Positions 1 through 11,067 of a stretch of DNA of 64,000 nucleotides are shown one piece after another. The position numbers and the translations under genes are program-made. Source of the stretch: Globisporangium splendens (taxonomy: Eukaryota; Oomycota; Peronosporomycetes; Pythiales; Pythiaceae); assembly GCA_006386115.1 (NCBI GenBank), contig VFIW01000081.1:153426-217425 (forward strand), written 5' to 3'. The notes beneath the pieces are model-generated. The model was given only the letters and a program-made list of their open reading frames with translations. It had not been told where the DNA came from and ran no database searches. The first letter of the stretch is position 1, and each line of letters starts with the position of its first letter.

Positions 1-2
1 GC

Positions 3-3000
3 CACTGCTGCCAGATACTGGGGCACTTTCAATACGAGTGCCGAGCGGCGCAGCCCGCTCCCCGCGTCCGAGACACACATCGGACGACTTCTTCGCGTCC
101 AACGCGCGAAGAAACAAAAAACGTCAACCACCAGTAGACGCGGGGCGCTTTACTGGCGAATATGCATCTGGTGTGATCGTGGTGCACGAGACGCAAGCCC
201 CCAGCGTGCATGACGCGCGCTGCTGGACTACCACGACTGCGGAGGAGCCGAGAGATCGGCTCATCCAACTTGAGATAACCGTAGAGGGATTTACGACCCC
301 TCTGCGGGCACTGCTAGACACGGGTGCGTCGAACAACTTTGTTCGATCGCATGTCGCCCGTGCGCTAGCGAGAGTAATTTCGGAGGAATCACATTCCTCT
401 GACTCGAAGATCACCGTGCGGTTGGCAACAGGTGCCACCGTCACGACGGAGAAACACGTGACACGAAGCCGTGTCACGCATGATGGACGCCAAATGGAAG
501 GAGACTTCGTTTGGCTGGATTTCGATGACAAGTTCGATGTCATCCTTGGAATGCCATGGCTGAAGAAGTATCAGCCGATCATCGATTGGAATCAACAATC
601 GATCAGTTACCCCGCTATGAAGCGGAACAAGGCTAACCGCCCGTCGGCGCGCAACGCGCTGTCGGTTAACGAACATGATGCAAGGGTGTGCGATGGCCCC
701 CTTAGCACGATGCTCGATGGAGAAGCCACCCGAAAGTCTAAAGGACAGACTTCGGTTGCTCATCGCTCTGTACAGAAGAGCGATGACGAAGGAAAGGTAC
801 CGCCAATGGAGACCTCTGATCAAGGCTCCTCGTGCGAAGTCATCAGTGTCATGGTCACTGATGAGGATGGATCTCATATTCATGAGATGGCGTTAGAAGA
901 CCCTCCGAAGGACGCTTCGGAAGTGGTAACGCTACCAATCATGAGCCAGAAACGGTTCATGAAAGAACTGCATCGAGGCACCCTCGAGCAGATATGTTAC
1001 ATTGCTCCTCAGGAACCGAGCAATGCCAAGTCGGCAGTACAGAGACGCCCACTCGATGAATGTTTCCTTGCGTCGTCATCAGTGATGGACACTGATGTGC
1101 TCGACGAGCCAACGAAGAAGGAACGATTCCAGGCTCAGGGATGGGAATCCCTGAAGGACAGTCCATTCTACGGACTATTGAAGGAGTACGAAGACGTATT
1201 CCCAGAAGAAGTTCCCAGTCGTCTTCCGACAGACAAAGGAGTTCGGCATGAGATTGATCTCAAGCAGGGAACAAAGTACTGCGTCACGAGGCAATGGCCA
1301 CTGCCTCGAGAGCAAGTCAAGGTGATCGACGAGTTCTTTGAAGCTCGTCGTAAAGCGGGCCAAGTGCGCGAGTCGAATTCTCCGCACTGCAGCCCCACCT
1401 TCTGTGTGAAAAAGGCCACAGGAGGTTGGAGGATCGTGCATGCGTTCAACAAGTTGAATGCGGCAACAATCCCGGCGCAAACGCCGATACCTCGCAAAGA
1501 TGTCATCATTGACAGCATGCAAGGTAGTACTATCTTTAGTACGATCGATTTGAGAGATGGGTTCTATCAAATCTTGATGCGTGAAAAGGATATCCCTTTC
1601 ACAGCAGTCAGCATCCCCGAGCGGGATGCTGTGGGAGTGGCTCGTAATGCCACAGGGGCTAACAAATGCTCCCGCCACGTTCAATAGATGCGTCACGCAA
1701 CTGTTACGGCCAGTGCGAGACTTCGCACCAAGCTATTTTGACGATGTGTTAATACACAGTCGTGCATCGGATGCTGCATCCGATGTGGAAGTGCACAAAG
1801 AGCACCTCCGAAACCTTCTCGACTTGATGCGAAAGCACAAGCTGTACGCAAACACACAAAAGTGTATGTTTGGTGTTGATGAGATCCCCGTTCTCGGTTG
1901 CTTTGTCGGCAAGAACGGAGTGCGTCCTGATCCCGAAAAGATCAAGGTGATCAACGATTGGCCTGTTCCAACAAGCCAAAAGGATCTTCGCAAGTTCCTC
2001 GGTCTTGCGACGTATCTCCATAAGTACTCGCAGAACTATGCGGGTATCATCCGACCTCTTTCATCATTACTGAAGAAAGACGTCGACTGGAAGTGGTCCG
2101 ACGAATATCAAGATGCATTCGTCAAGGTGAAAAGCAGTCTCATGGAAGCTCCGGTTCTCGCGATCGCCGATCACGAGCGACCATTCTATGTGGTCTGTGA
2201 TGCATCCGACTTTGCAATCGGATGCGCGCTCATGCAGCGCGACGATGAAGATCGAGAACGCGTGATCTGCTGTCAGTCGCGTCAGCTGAAGCCAGCTGAG
2301 CGCAATTGTCCGGTTCATGACAAGGAGTTGCTTGCCATGAAGTACCCTCTTACGAAGTTCAGAGTGTATTTGCTCGGAAGTAAACGGTTCACCGTCTACA
2401 CTGACCACGCTTCGCTCCGCACCGCAGTGAAGTCGCCACATCTGTCGCAAGGAATGGCCCGATGGCTTTCTTTCTTTGCGGAGTACGAGTTTGACGTCGA
2501 GTACAAACCCGGACGGTTCAACGTGATCGCGGATGCGTTACCACGTCGCCCAGACTTTGAGCCGAAAGCGAAAGACTCAAAGGAAGACCGTGTGATTGCC
2601 ATCACACGGGAAAGCACGCCGACATCGTCGCTCCTCGACGATATCAAAAGAGCGTATGCGACAGATAGCGACATCAGTCGAGTTGTTGCCCACTTGTCAC
2701 ACCCGTCTGATAAGTCGCTCAAGGCGTTGGATCCGGCTCAACGCGCTCGTCTACATCGTTACGAGATGCGCAACGATGTTCTCTACTACCGTATAGATGA
2801 CAGCGACGAGCCACGCGCTGTCGTTCCAAACGATAGTGACCTTCGCAATCGTGTGCTCTTCGAGTACCACGATGCGCCTTTCCGCGGCCATCCAGGACGC
2901 GAGAAAACGTATCTCGCGCTTTCCCGCGACTTCTGTTGGTCCCACCAATACAAGTGGGTCCGCAAATACGTACGCGCATGCGAGGTTTGCCAGTGCGTCA

Positions 3001-4610
3001 AGCCAGCACCGGTGACCAACGCACCGCTGCGATCTCTGCCAGTCCCGACGGACTGTTGGAAGTCAGTCTCGATGGACTTCATCTTCGGTCTTCCTGCTGA
3101 CTCCAGCAAGAAGACTGGCATCCTCGTCATCGTGGATCGCTTCAGTAAGATGGTCCATCTCAGTGCTGTCCCTGCTAGCGTCACCGCAAAGCAGACGGCG
3201 CAGATATTCCTGGATTCTGTGTTTAGGTTACACGGAATGCCCACTGAAATCGTGTCGGACCGAGATCCACGATTCACAGCTGCCTTCTGGCAAGAGTTGT
3301 TCCGACTCTTGGGCACTCAGCTCAAGATGTCGACAGCTGATCATCCGCAGACAGATGGTCAGACCGAGCGTGTAAATCGCACGCTCGAGGATATTCTGCG
3401 CAGCTATGCGCATTCATTCACTCACTGGAATGAATGTCTCCCTCTCGCAGAGTTTGCAATCAACAACTCTGTGCATGTCTCAACCGGGCACACGCCATTC
3501 TACGTGAACGCCCTCAGGCACCCACGTGTTCCGTCCATCCTCGGTGGGATGTCCCCTCCGTCGGTGACATCTCCCTTGAGTGGGGGAGGAGTCCGCGAAG
3601 CAGCTGCTTCGGAACAAGCGAAGAGCGCGGAGATCTCGCACCATCATGGGCAGGCAACTGCTCATGCGGCGATCGTCGACAAAGACATCGTTACAACAGT
3701 GTTGCAGCGGCAAGCTGTCATCCGCTTTGTCCGCGATTCAATCGCCGACGCAATGGATGGTCAGAAAGAACAAGCGGACAAGAGTGGCCGCAAAAACACG
3801 AACGAGTTTCAACGAAATTCGTTTGTTTTATTATCGACTGCTAACCTACCTAACAGAGTGGTGAGCAGTGACAGCAACAAGTTGCTGCCAAGATACATTG
3901 GCCCTTTCAAGGTCCTTGAAAGGATTGGGGACGCATACACGTTGGAGCTTCCTCCAACTATGCGTCTACACCCAACGTTCTACGTTGGGCGTCTCAAAGC
4001 GTATCATCGCCACGATGACTCGTCGGTCTCTTCCTCTTCAGGAGACCGTGGTCGCGAAGGATCCCAAGCACAAGCTTGTGATCAGCCTCGAGCCTCGAGA
4101 GCCGTCCCTCGAGCCGCTCGTGCTTCGCGATCATCTCGCTTAGCTCGGCCCGAAGTCGGAGAACCTCGTTCTCCCGCTCAGCGTACTTCAGCCGATCAAG
4201 AAGACGCTGATCACTCTGAGGATGCGCCTCAGAGTCACGAGCAGATCTTCCCTCCTCCAGCTCCTCCGTTGCGAAACTCCGAGGGGAACCAACGCTGGAT
4301 CGTGGAGAAGATACTTGCTCATCGCGATCGATCGTCGCTAGGGAAGAAGGAGCGCGTCTATCGCGTTCGTTGGCTTGGTTACCCGCCAGATCGAGATACC
4401 TGGGAACCGACCGCGATGCTCCAAGCCGATGTTCCTGGCTTGGTGCAGCAATACGAGAGTCGATTAGCATCGACTCTCGCTTCCACAACTCGCGGATTCG
4501 ATCTTGCAATCCGCGAGGAAGCATCACGCCGTTGTAACCACGAAGGTGCTCCTCAGTCAACTGAGGATCATCGCTGGTGCAGATGCGGCAACCCCTCGGT
4601 GTGGTCTTGA
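3..4610 (+). pseudogene. Frame-broken gag-pol polyprotein (PR-RT-RNaseH-IN-chromodomain)
   Basis: Bases 1-41 read as a CX2CX4HX4C knuckle in one frame. The downstream protease reads in another frame, so a frame change lies near 55-100. Protease carries the DTGAS active site near 313-327. Reverse transcriptase begins near 1290 and has its YFDD catalytic motif near 1735-1746. The frame changes again near 1610-1625, upstream of that motif, where one surplus base separates two otherwise contiguous RT halves. RNase H follows (VCDASDF near 2190). Integrase has an HHCC module near 2850-2995 and DDE residues near 3070, 3260 and 3360. A chromodomain covers about 4290-4480. Such domains replicate and integrate the element, and the chromodomain typically targets marked chromatin. 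With the frame breaks, a full polyprotein would need frameshifting or is dead; decay is the simpler reading. Confidence 0.88.
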
Positions 4611-5604
4611 CTCCACACGGAACCCCAAGATCCACGCATTCCTCGTGGATCGCCAACAACTTTCCAACGGCATTGTGCCGGAGGAACTTATCCCGATTAT
4701 CTCGCAATCGAGAGATACACTTCGCAGCGTCTTCGTTGAAATTCACAACGAAGGCACCCCACGCTTGCGAAAGGAACAGCGCTTGTTTCTCAGCGCTGTG
4801 AGACTTCTTTGACTTCGATCGACCATAGAAGTACCGCATCGAATGGAAAAGGTCGATGTAAAACTCCTCGCGCGCCTTGGGATGGAAGTTCTGTCGAAGG
4901 ACGAAGTCATCATCCTTGATGGTACTAACATCGTACAGCGCGTGAGTGCCCGCACGCTGGGTGCCACGATGTGCACGAACCCAATTGGGTTTGGGCGCCC
5001 ATAAGTGACTCCAGCTAGAAGGGGCGAAATCCATCCCTTCAGAAGGACCCGTCACCGGATCCTTCTCCTCCGCCGGAAGGGCAAGAGAGCATGGCAACTC
5101 GCTATTTCCCGATGACGCAGTAACCTGCGCATCAGATTCGGATTCCACATCGAAGAGCAAGTCCTCGAGTGGATCGACAGCTTCCAGTTCACAATTGGAC
5201 GCGTCCAGCGAGAGAAGGATATTTATCGCTGCATTCACCAGGTCGGGATCAGCTGACGCTAATCCTTCCCGACCGAGATTTTCCATCGTGTTGGCAGATA
5301 CCGCGCTTTCCGACGCTCCGACGTCGAAAATGGCAACCGCCACGGTGGATCCGCTCGTTTCTCCGTGAGGAGATCCCTCCTCACGACTCTTCTTTCGCGT
5401 AGGCTCATTCAAGAGAGCCGCGGACGACGAACGTTTCGCTTCGTTTCGTTTGAGATTCGAACGGTCAACGGAAGAAGACTCGGCTTCTTCCTCCCGATCG
5501 TCACGCACGACATTCGTCGTGGTGCTACTCATTGGAGTGTTGCAAGGAGTCACCTCCTCGCTACTCGACTCGTAGTCAACAGCATCACTGTCGATCGAAG
5601 ACAT
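3994..5604 (-). CDS. Antisense ORF of the gypsy element, no recognised domain
   Basis: An uninterrupted minus-strand frame lies between the 3' LTR and pol. The first ATG is at 5604 and gives 536 aa; a non-ATG extension reaches 5688. The N-terminal third is acidic and Ser-rich (looks disordered). The middle is folded-looking, with aromatic residues and Cys pairs (CGVKTTPRGCRIC). The C-terminus is a strong coiled coil (ERENEVLRLRAELSEMIAKH and onward) followed by a basic tail. The last 617 bp lie antisense to the integrase tail and chromodomain of pol, a convergent overlapping arrangement. It stays open while pol in the same element is broken, which argues for a translated product, though a chance antisense frame is not excluded. 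Antisense ORFs downstream of pol are known from some plant gypsy elements; whether this one is homologous I cannot say. Function unknown. Confidence 0.6.
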   Translation of the reverse strand: MSSIDSDAVDYESSSEEVTPCNTPMSSTTTNVVRDDREEEAESSSVDRSNLKRNEAKRSSSAALLNEPTRKKSREEGSPHGETSGSTVAVAIFDVGASESAVSANTMENLGREGLASADPDLVNAAINILLSLDASNCELEAVDPLEDLLFDVESESDAQVTASSGNSELPCSLALPAEEKDPVTGPSEGMDFAPSSWSHLWAPKPNWVRAHRGTQRAGTHALYDVSTIKDDDFVLRQNFHPKAREEFYIDLFHSMRYFYGRSKSKKSHSAEKQALFLSQAWGAFVVNFNEDAAKCISRLRDNRDKFLRHNAVGKLLAIHEECVDLGVPCGVKTTPRGCRICTSDDPQLTEEHLRGYNGVMLPRGLQDRIRELWKRESMLIDSRIAAPSQEHRLGASRSVPRYLDLAGNQANERDRRAPSSLATIDRDEQVSSPRSSVGSPRSFATEELEEGRSARDSEAHPQSDQRLLDRLKYAERENEVLRLRAELSEMIAKHERLEGRLSRLEADHKLVLGILRDHGLLKRKRPTSHRGDDTL

Positions 5605-5802
5605 TTGTACGAGGTTCACCTCGCACAGCTTGCGGCGTCTGGAAAGCTCTCTGTTGGGCACGGCGCACACTGAGAACTGAGCCCGCAAGACTCAGTGCTC
5701 TGCCTTCTGTGACCAGTTCCTCCGAACACGGAAGAACACCAAAGAACACAGAAGAACACAAGATGGATTGGTCGCGCGCGTTTCTACGTGACCAATCGCT
5801 TT

Positions 5803-5814
5803 ACGGGGGGATGA
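5803..5814 (+). other. Polypurine tract abutting the 3' LTR
   Basis: The purine-rich run ACGGGGGGATGA sits directly before the TGTAATGG start of the proposed LTR. This is the expected place for the plus-strand primer of an LTR retrotransposon. Confidence 0.6.
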
Positions 5815-6201
5815 TGTAATGGGGCCACCCATTACATGGGTTCCCGGGTCAGGAGAGTGTGGGTTTTCTCCCACATGGGTTTTACCACCTCTTCCGAACC
5901 CACCCACGTCGTACAGTTGGAGACACATTAATATGTGTCACTCATGAACACTGTACGTAGCCATTTGCATATTAGCCAATAAGACTAAGCCGTTAAGATT
6001 TAATCCCATTGGATGATAGTCGGACTGGACATCCGATTATCTACCAATGAGAGACACCGTAGGTTTCAGTCACTACGATTGCATGTTAGCAATTTAACGT
6101 TTTAATTCACTTCTCAATTTGCACGGTAACGCGCAAAGCTCCCTTCCTTTCACCTGCGTTTCCTCAACGCACGTGTACGCCGTGTAACGAGTACCGTTAC
6201 A
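5815..6201 (+). repeat. 3' LTR of the gypsy element (387 bp)
   Basis: The segment starts TGTAAT and ends GTTACA, giving 5-bp inverted termini (TGTAA/TTACA). It follows a polypurine tract and has no long ORF. It is AT-richer than pol and contains an AT-rich TATA-like stretch near 5930. The end was chosen as the first good inverted terminus; comparison with a 5' LTR copy elsewhere would fix it. Confidence 0.6.
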
Positions 6202-7111
6202 ACTTGGTCTGGAAAAAGTGTTATACGTGGTATACAGTATACTGCAGCAACGAATCTCCTAATCTTGAACTGCGAGAAGCGGTTATTCAGTCGTGGAGCT
6301 GCCTTTTATCTTGGTTATGTGTTAAAAACCCATGGTTTGAAACTCGGTGTTTTCCCTGAGATTGCCGCCTGCAACGCAGCGCGATGACAGAGAACTCGTC
6401 GTTTGAGATCAAAGTACAGTGGAAACGCCAATACTCTGCACGCGCAAGTCCGCTGTTATCCGAATATTAGAGCCTCAGCGACAATGCACGGATAAAAATC
6501 CTTCATGTGATCCTCACCTGGGAGCACACACTGACAAATAAAAGACCCTCAATCGACCGAGCGCAAACAGCACTATACCAGAGACAGCAAAACGGAAGGG
6601 ACGACTACCGTCGGCATGTGGAAGTGCTTTACAACCGACATCTTTTCTGTGCAACCAAGTGATTAGCGCATATATCAGAATCTGTCAACAGCAAACTTTT
6701 GCTCCGACTCTCTCGAAACAGTCTCAAAACCCAATCATCTCGAATCGAATTTGGTTGACAAAAACCTGCCGATTTTCACAATAAAAGAGGTTTTTACTAT
6801 CTGCGGCATTTTGTCAAAATTCAAAAGGAGCTCAACCAGCGCATGCACACGTGGCTTTATGATCAACATAAAAAAGAGGCAAGACGTGCTGTGTTCAGTG
6901 ATACATCGCGCGAAATTCGCAGTGCAGTTTGGGCTCTTCTGCATGCGCTTCAGTAACGATATTGCATGTGATGCAATGCGGAATCCACTTCGTCATAATT
7001 CTTTCCATTGAAATAAATAGCACAGTGCAACTTTACTGTTCCGAACTAAACTTTCGTACATCGACCAGGACATCAAGGTCTAAATTATGTGGACACTTCG
7101 TGTGCGAATGC
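6202..7111. other. Intergenic, no gene seen
   Basis: AT-rich sequence between the LTR and the first kinase gene, with only short unconvincing frames. The right end is the 3' flank of the minus-strand kinase. Confidence 0.5.
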
Positions 7112-7975
7112 TTACGGCGTCGACTGAAACGCAGGGTGTGCCAGAACATCGTCAATAGTGTGTCGCTTAGCTGGGTTCACCTGCAGGAGACCCTCCAAGA
7201 GGTCCATGACGCTTGTTGACACACCGGAATCCATTTCCCACACTTGCAAAATCTTGCACACGCCAAAGGTCGCGAGCGCTTGGAATCCTTTTTCTTCCAC
7301 TGACGCGCTGGGTGACAACGGGGATCCTGTGAGCATGATGAATAGCATGATGCCAAGCGACCACATGTCTGCTGCTGCGGGGTCGTACTCGTCATCCAAT
7401 GTCACTACCTCTGGTGCCATATAGTACGCCTTGCCCACTCGCTCCTTGCACATCCGATCGCACTCGGTACTCAGACCAAAATCACAGAGCTTGGGCACAT
7501 TATCGTGCAGCAGGACATTCTCGAGGGACAGGTCACGGTGCGCGATGCCGTTCGAGTGCATGAAGCTCACTCCATTCGCAATCTGCGCAAACAGTCCCAT
7601 CGCGACGCTCTCAGGGAGTCGGTGGCCGGGGAACTGGTGCAGCAAATCGAGGACATCACCGCCGTTGCAGTAGTCCATGACTACAAACCACGAGCCATTT
7701 TCGACAAACTCTTGATGGAATCGGAGGATGTTGCTGTGGTCTCCAAGTCGCATCAACCGCGTCATGACGCGACGTTCGTCCCATGGGTTGTCCATGTGGC
7801 GGTTGATCGACAGCGCTCGCTGAGCTTGCTGCATCGATACTTGCTTGATCGCAACGGTGTTGCTGCTGTCGCTGCTGCTGGAGCGGACATCCTCACAGAG
7901 CCAGACGGCGCCGTAGAGTGCGTCGCTGAGTTTGTCCTGGACACGGTACTGGTGGCGGAGCAAGTCAAACGGCAT
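7112..7975 (-). CDS. Ser/Thr-type protein kinase, tandem copy 1 (HRDLS subclass)
   Basis: A 287-aa, single-exon, nearly bare kinase domain. I chose the ATG at 7975 because the paralog at 11068-11937 starts at the equivalent place; the frame is open further upstream to 8170. Visible motifs are VAIK (Lys44), HRDLSLEN (146-153), DFG (165-167), MAPE and the DMWSLG helix. Two departures from consensus are clear. The Gly-rich loop is reduced to LYGAVW without the usual GxGxxG. The catalytic-loop Lys of HRDLKxxN is Ser150. The ATP Lys, catalytic Asp, Asn and DFG are kept, so activity is plausible. No signal peptide or membrane segment, so a cytosolic signalling kinase of unknown substrate. It shares most motif blocks with the paralog 3.1 kb away, indicating a local tandem duplication. 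Confidence 0.85.
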   Translation of the reverse strand: MPFDLLRHQYRVQDKLSDALYGAVWLCEDVRSSSSDSSNTVAIKQVSMQQAQRALSINRHMDNPWDERRVMTRLMRLGDHSNILRFHQEFVENGSWFVVMDYCNGGDVLDLLHQFPGHRLPESVAMGLFAQIANGVSFMHSNGIAHRDLSLENVLLHDNVPKLCDFGLSTECDRMCKERVGKAYYMAPEVVTLDDEYDPAAADMWSLGIMLFIMLTGSPLSPSASVEEKGFQALATFGVCKILQVWEMDSGVSTSVMDLLEGLLQVNPAKRHTIDDVLAHPAFQSTP

Positions 7976-9204
7976 GGTGGTCGAAGTCGTTGGCGTTGGC
8001 CTTGAGCTTGGGGAGGGAATCAGGCGCTGAGCTGGAGTTGATTGAGTCACGTGTGCAAACCACGGAAAATTCGCAAATGACGACGACATGGAGCAGGCAA
8101 GGACGAACGAGATGGAGTCCACCCAGCAGAGACTGCGAGATCTTTTCGGTTGGTTTGGCTCAGTTGACAACGGTTCACATGCTGTTATTGTTCTCTTTTC
8201 GACGACACAGCTGATCCCTACAGTACGCGCCGTTACAAGGAGGGAGGGGCTCAGTTCAGCGTGTGGGTCTTTTTTTGTGTTTGGCGTTGCAATTGACGTG
8301 CTTTGGGAATAGGGTCGTGAGTTAAAAAGTCAGGAGTTTTGAGGAGCAATGCTGATTTGAAGAAGCCTCGTAGATATGATATATGTGTTGAGATCACTGT
8401 GCTTTCTGGCTGCATCTAAATGTATCAAATGAGGAACGTATACTTGTAAAACAGTATGCCTGCCTAAAATGCTGCTATTCAAGCCGCCGTCTAAAAGCGA
8501 GGCCTTGCTGCCAATCGAGGTCAAATCAATTACAGCGCGGTTACAACACACTTCGAAGGGATCCCAGTTTCGGTAACTGATGCTCTCCCTCACTCGGAAC
8601 TGTTCCATATTCTCAGACATACACTGTGCACCTTCGAATCAGTTGTGGAAGTGTCCGGAGCAATCGCGTTGCTATTTCCCGCTGGTTGCAACGTGGGTGT
8701 CTTTCAGAGGGAATCAGATGTCGAAGGAACTGGTCACCGACCAGACCTTATTTTGCTCATGCGACGCACACACACAGAGCTCAACGGCTCGTTTGCAAAT
8801 TTTGTCTGTTAAAAAGGTGGATTTTGGAGTAAGATCGATGCTATTTGCCTCGAGATTTATGCGATTTCGTTGTGTGGAGCTTTTCGTCTGTGTAGCTGTT
8901 TGGGAAATAATAGCACTGCCTCGGGAGGAAATCGACGGACAGCGTGCAGCTATTACTTCTATGCTTCCACCCCTTGCGCTAGATCAACGAACGATAGGAG
9001 AACTCGGGGAGGGAGGTTATTTGAGACTGAGCCATCGTGAACAAAAGGCTTCTTCGATATTCCTCGAGGTTTAAAAATATCTATTTTGGTCCTGTGGCAA
9101 GAACATCGATGCAGATAGAGCTGCTGCATAATTGACTGAGGCACACCTCGACTCGATTAGGCAAAAGCGCCATTCACACACACACCACCCCGACCAGCAA
9201 GTTC
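7976..9204. other. Intergenic, no gene seen
   Basis: Upstream flank of kinase copy 1. A plus-strand frame at 8580-9074 has no recognisable domain or protein-like composition and I do not call it. Confidence 0.45.
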
Positions 9205-10717
9205 GTGACCATATTTAAGCGTGCATTTGGATACATAGATGCTCCCTTCGAAGTCTATGACACGCATTCCATGGGAGTACTGCGGCTCAAGTGCGCACTA
9301 GTCCACAGAAGGTGGTCGCTCCTGCGTCCCTCTGTGTTGTTGGACTTTATTCCTGTGGCTGTGATTGACAGGTTGGATTTATGGACTTATATTATGCTGC
9401 AAGCTAAGATCTCTGTGGCCAGGACTGCAATTAATCCAATGGAGCGAATTACATAACATCCCAGGGATTACTGTTTATACGGCTCAGACTCTTCTCCGAC
9501 TGATAGCCAACCGACTCTCCATGTGGAACTAGGAGAAAGCTGATCTATCCTGCTCGAGTCCCGAATGCTCCCAAGTTGTCCAATCTTCTGTTCAACATCT
9601 ACTCTGGGAGTGTCCGAAAGCCAAACTCGTGTGGAACTACTTTTATGCGCTATGGGCGAAGATCGGAATCACTCCTGGTCACGACCCCGCAATCTGGATC
9701 TTCAGTCTGGATCTACCAGATACTCCAAGGCATGCATGGACCACGATCAAGAGACACATTATCGGACACAAGTTCTCCAATGAACATCTCCAAGATCATC
9801 TCTATCCCGTCGCACACATGCTGTGGCGATATATGAGCGCGTCGCTCATACAAGCCATTTGGTGTGCGCATCTGCGACGCATGGATTCGGATCCAATCGA
9901 ATCGACTGCTGAGATGGCGATCATGATGACCAGATTAGAGGCAGGAATGCGAAACCTCACACGACTCGCTGAAGCGCAAGCTGGAGACTCGGACGGTCAC
10001 ACGGTTGCAGCAGTTCTCAAGGCATATGTCGACTGCTTCCTCAGCCAAACCGACGCCATCCCCTTGACTCCAAGTGATACTCGCGGCGTTTACCTGTTGT
10101 TTTTCGATGGTGGATCACGCGGCAATCCAGGACCAGGAGGGACTGGATCCATTATCGTGCGTGTCCATAAGGACTCGCACACAGCCAGTTTAATTTGGGC
10201 CGCGAGCATGGCGTATAGCAGGAAGGACACGACCAACAACTTTGCCGAGTACTGGGGTCTTATACATGGACTCCGAGAAGCCTAACGCAGTCACTTCGAA
10301 CCGTTGTACGTGATTGGAGACAGTGCACTGATTATCTCCCAGCAGCGAATGCATCGGTCCCCTCGACAGCACCGATTGGCACGTTTATACCAGACAAGTC
10401 GACGACTCGCGGATTGCATCGACATCCGAGGATGGTACCATCACTACCGTGCCTTCAACAAGATGGCGGACTCAGCCGCCAACCTAGCCATGGACACCAG
10501 AACCTCAACGCAGGTTCACTTCCCAACTCAAAGAGCTGCTTTCAACAATCTCACCCAGGATCTTGACAACGACGTCATGCATTGGCTTGTGAGAAGTTCG
10601 GAAGACCCAAGGTCATTGGACAACACAAGGCAGCCTCACATAGGACCAAGAGAACATGCCATCCTGGTCAAAGATTATTTAGCATTCAGAAGTGATCTAT
10701 TGCAATCCGCGCTATAG
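9205..10717 (+). pseudogene. Decayed 3' end of a non-LTR retrotransposon: zf-RVT and archaeal-like RNase H
   Basis: Plus-strand coding remnant. At 9551-9616 a Cys/His cluster (CSSPEC, then HLLWECPKA) is the zinc-binding module typically found after the RT domain of LINE-type elements. It is followed by an RNase H domain: DGGSRGNPGPGG near 10105-10140, NNFAEYWGL near 10240, VIGDSALI near 10306 and a last Asp in KMADSAANLAMD near 10470. The four acidic residues are in the expected order. Breaks: TAG at 9530-9532, TAA at 10283-10285 inside RNase H, and a frame change near 9450. No RT core remains, so this is a 5'-truncated dead copy, as is usual for LINE insertions. The SRGNPGPGG signature resembles the archaeal-like RNase H reported in some plant L1 and oomycete Utopia-type elements; clade assignment is tentative. 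Confidence 0.8.
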
Positions 10718-11067
10718 ACACATTTACACTCCTAGATGAAATTCGTAATGAAGAGTAGTTAGGATAATGGATATTGTAGGTCACGACGATGAACCTAAAT
10801 ATACCTCATAAAGAATAAAGATATCCACTTTTCTATGACGACAATGATCTGCAGGCATGATCGATTGCAAAAAGAATGGAGAAAGTTACGCGCTTTCATT
10901 GAAACTTTGGGCTTGCCCTTGTCGCGCCAACGCTTCAGAAATAGTGCGTTGTTTGCTGCTGACCACTCGTTTTGACTCTTTGTACACACGGACACGTCTA
11001 TTCTCAGCGATCTCGCTATTCTCACCCTAGTCACCTATTACTATTACTATCGATTTGTGTTGGAAAC
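10718..11067. other. 3' flank of the non-LTR remnant
   Basis: Contains possible 3'-untranslated sequence of the element, including an AATAAAG at about 10814. No gene seen. Confidence 0.4.

Larger units (their letters stand above)
1..6201 (+). mobile_element. Ty3/gypsy (chromovirus-type) LTR retrotransposon, 3' portion
   Basis: The element enters at the left edge of the window, so its 5' LTR, primer-binding site and most of gag lie outside. Visible in order are the end of a CCHC zinc knuckle (bases 1-41), aspartic protease, reverse transcriptase, RNase H, integrase, chromodomain, an antisense ORF, a polypurine tract and the 3' LTR. The order PR-RT-RH-IN plus a C-terminal chromodomain defines a Ty3/gypsy chromovirus. 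The polyprotein has at least two frame changes, so this copy should not be autonomous. The 3' boundary at 6201 is inferred from the TGTAA/TTACA ends of the LTR; the target-site duplication cannot be checked without the left flank. Confidence 0.9.

Noticed and set aside
8580..9074. 164-codon plus-strand frame
   Set aside because: No domain, no codon bias like neighbouring genes, no splice partner.
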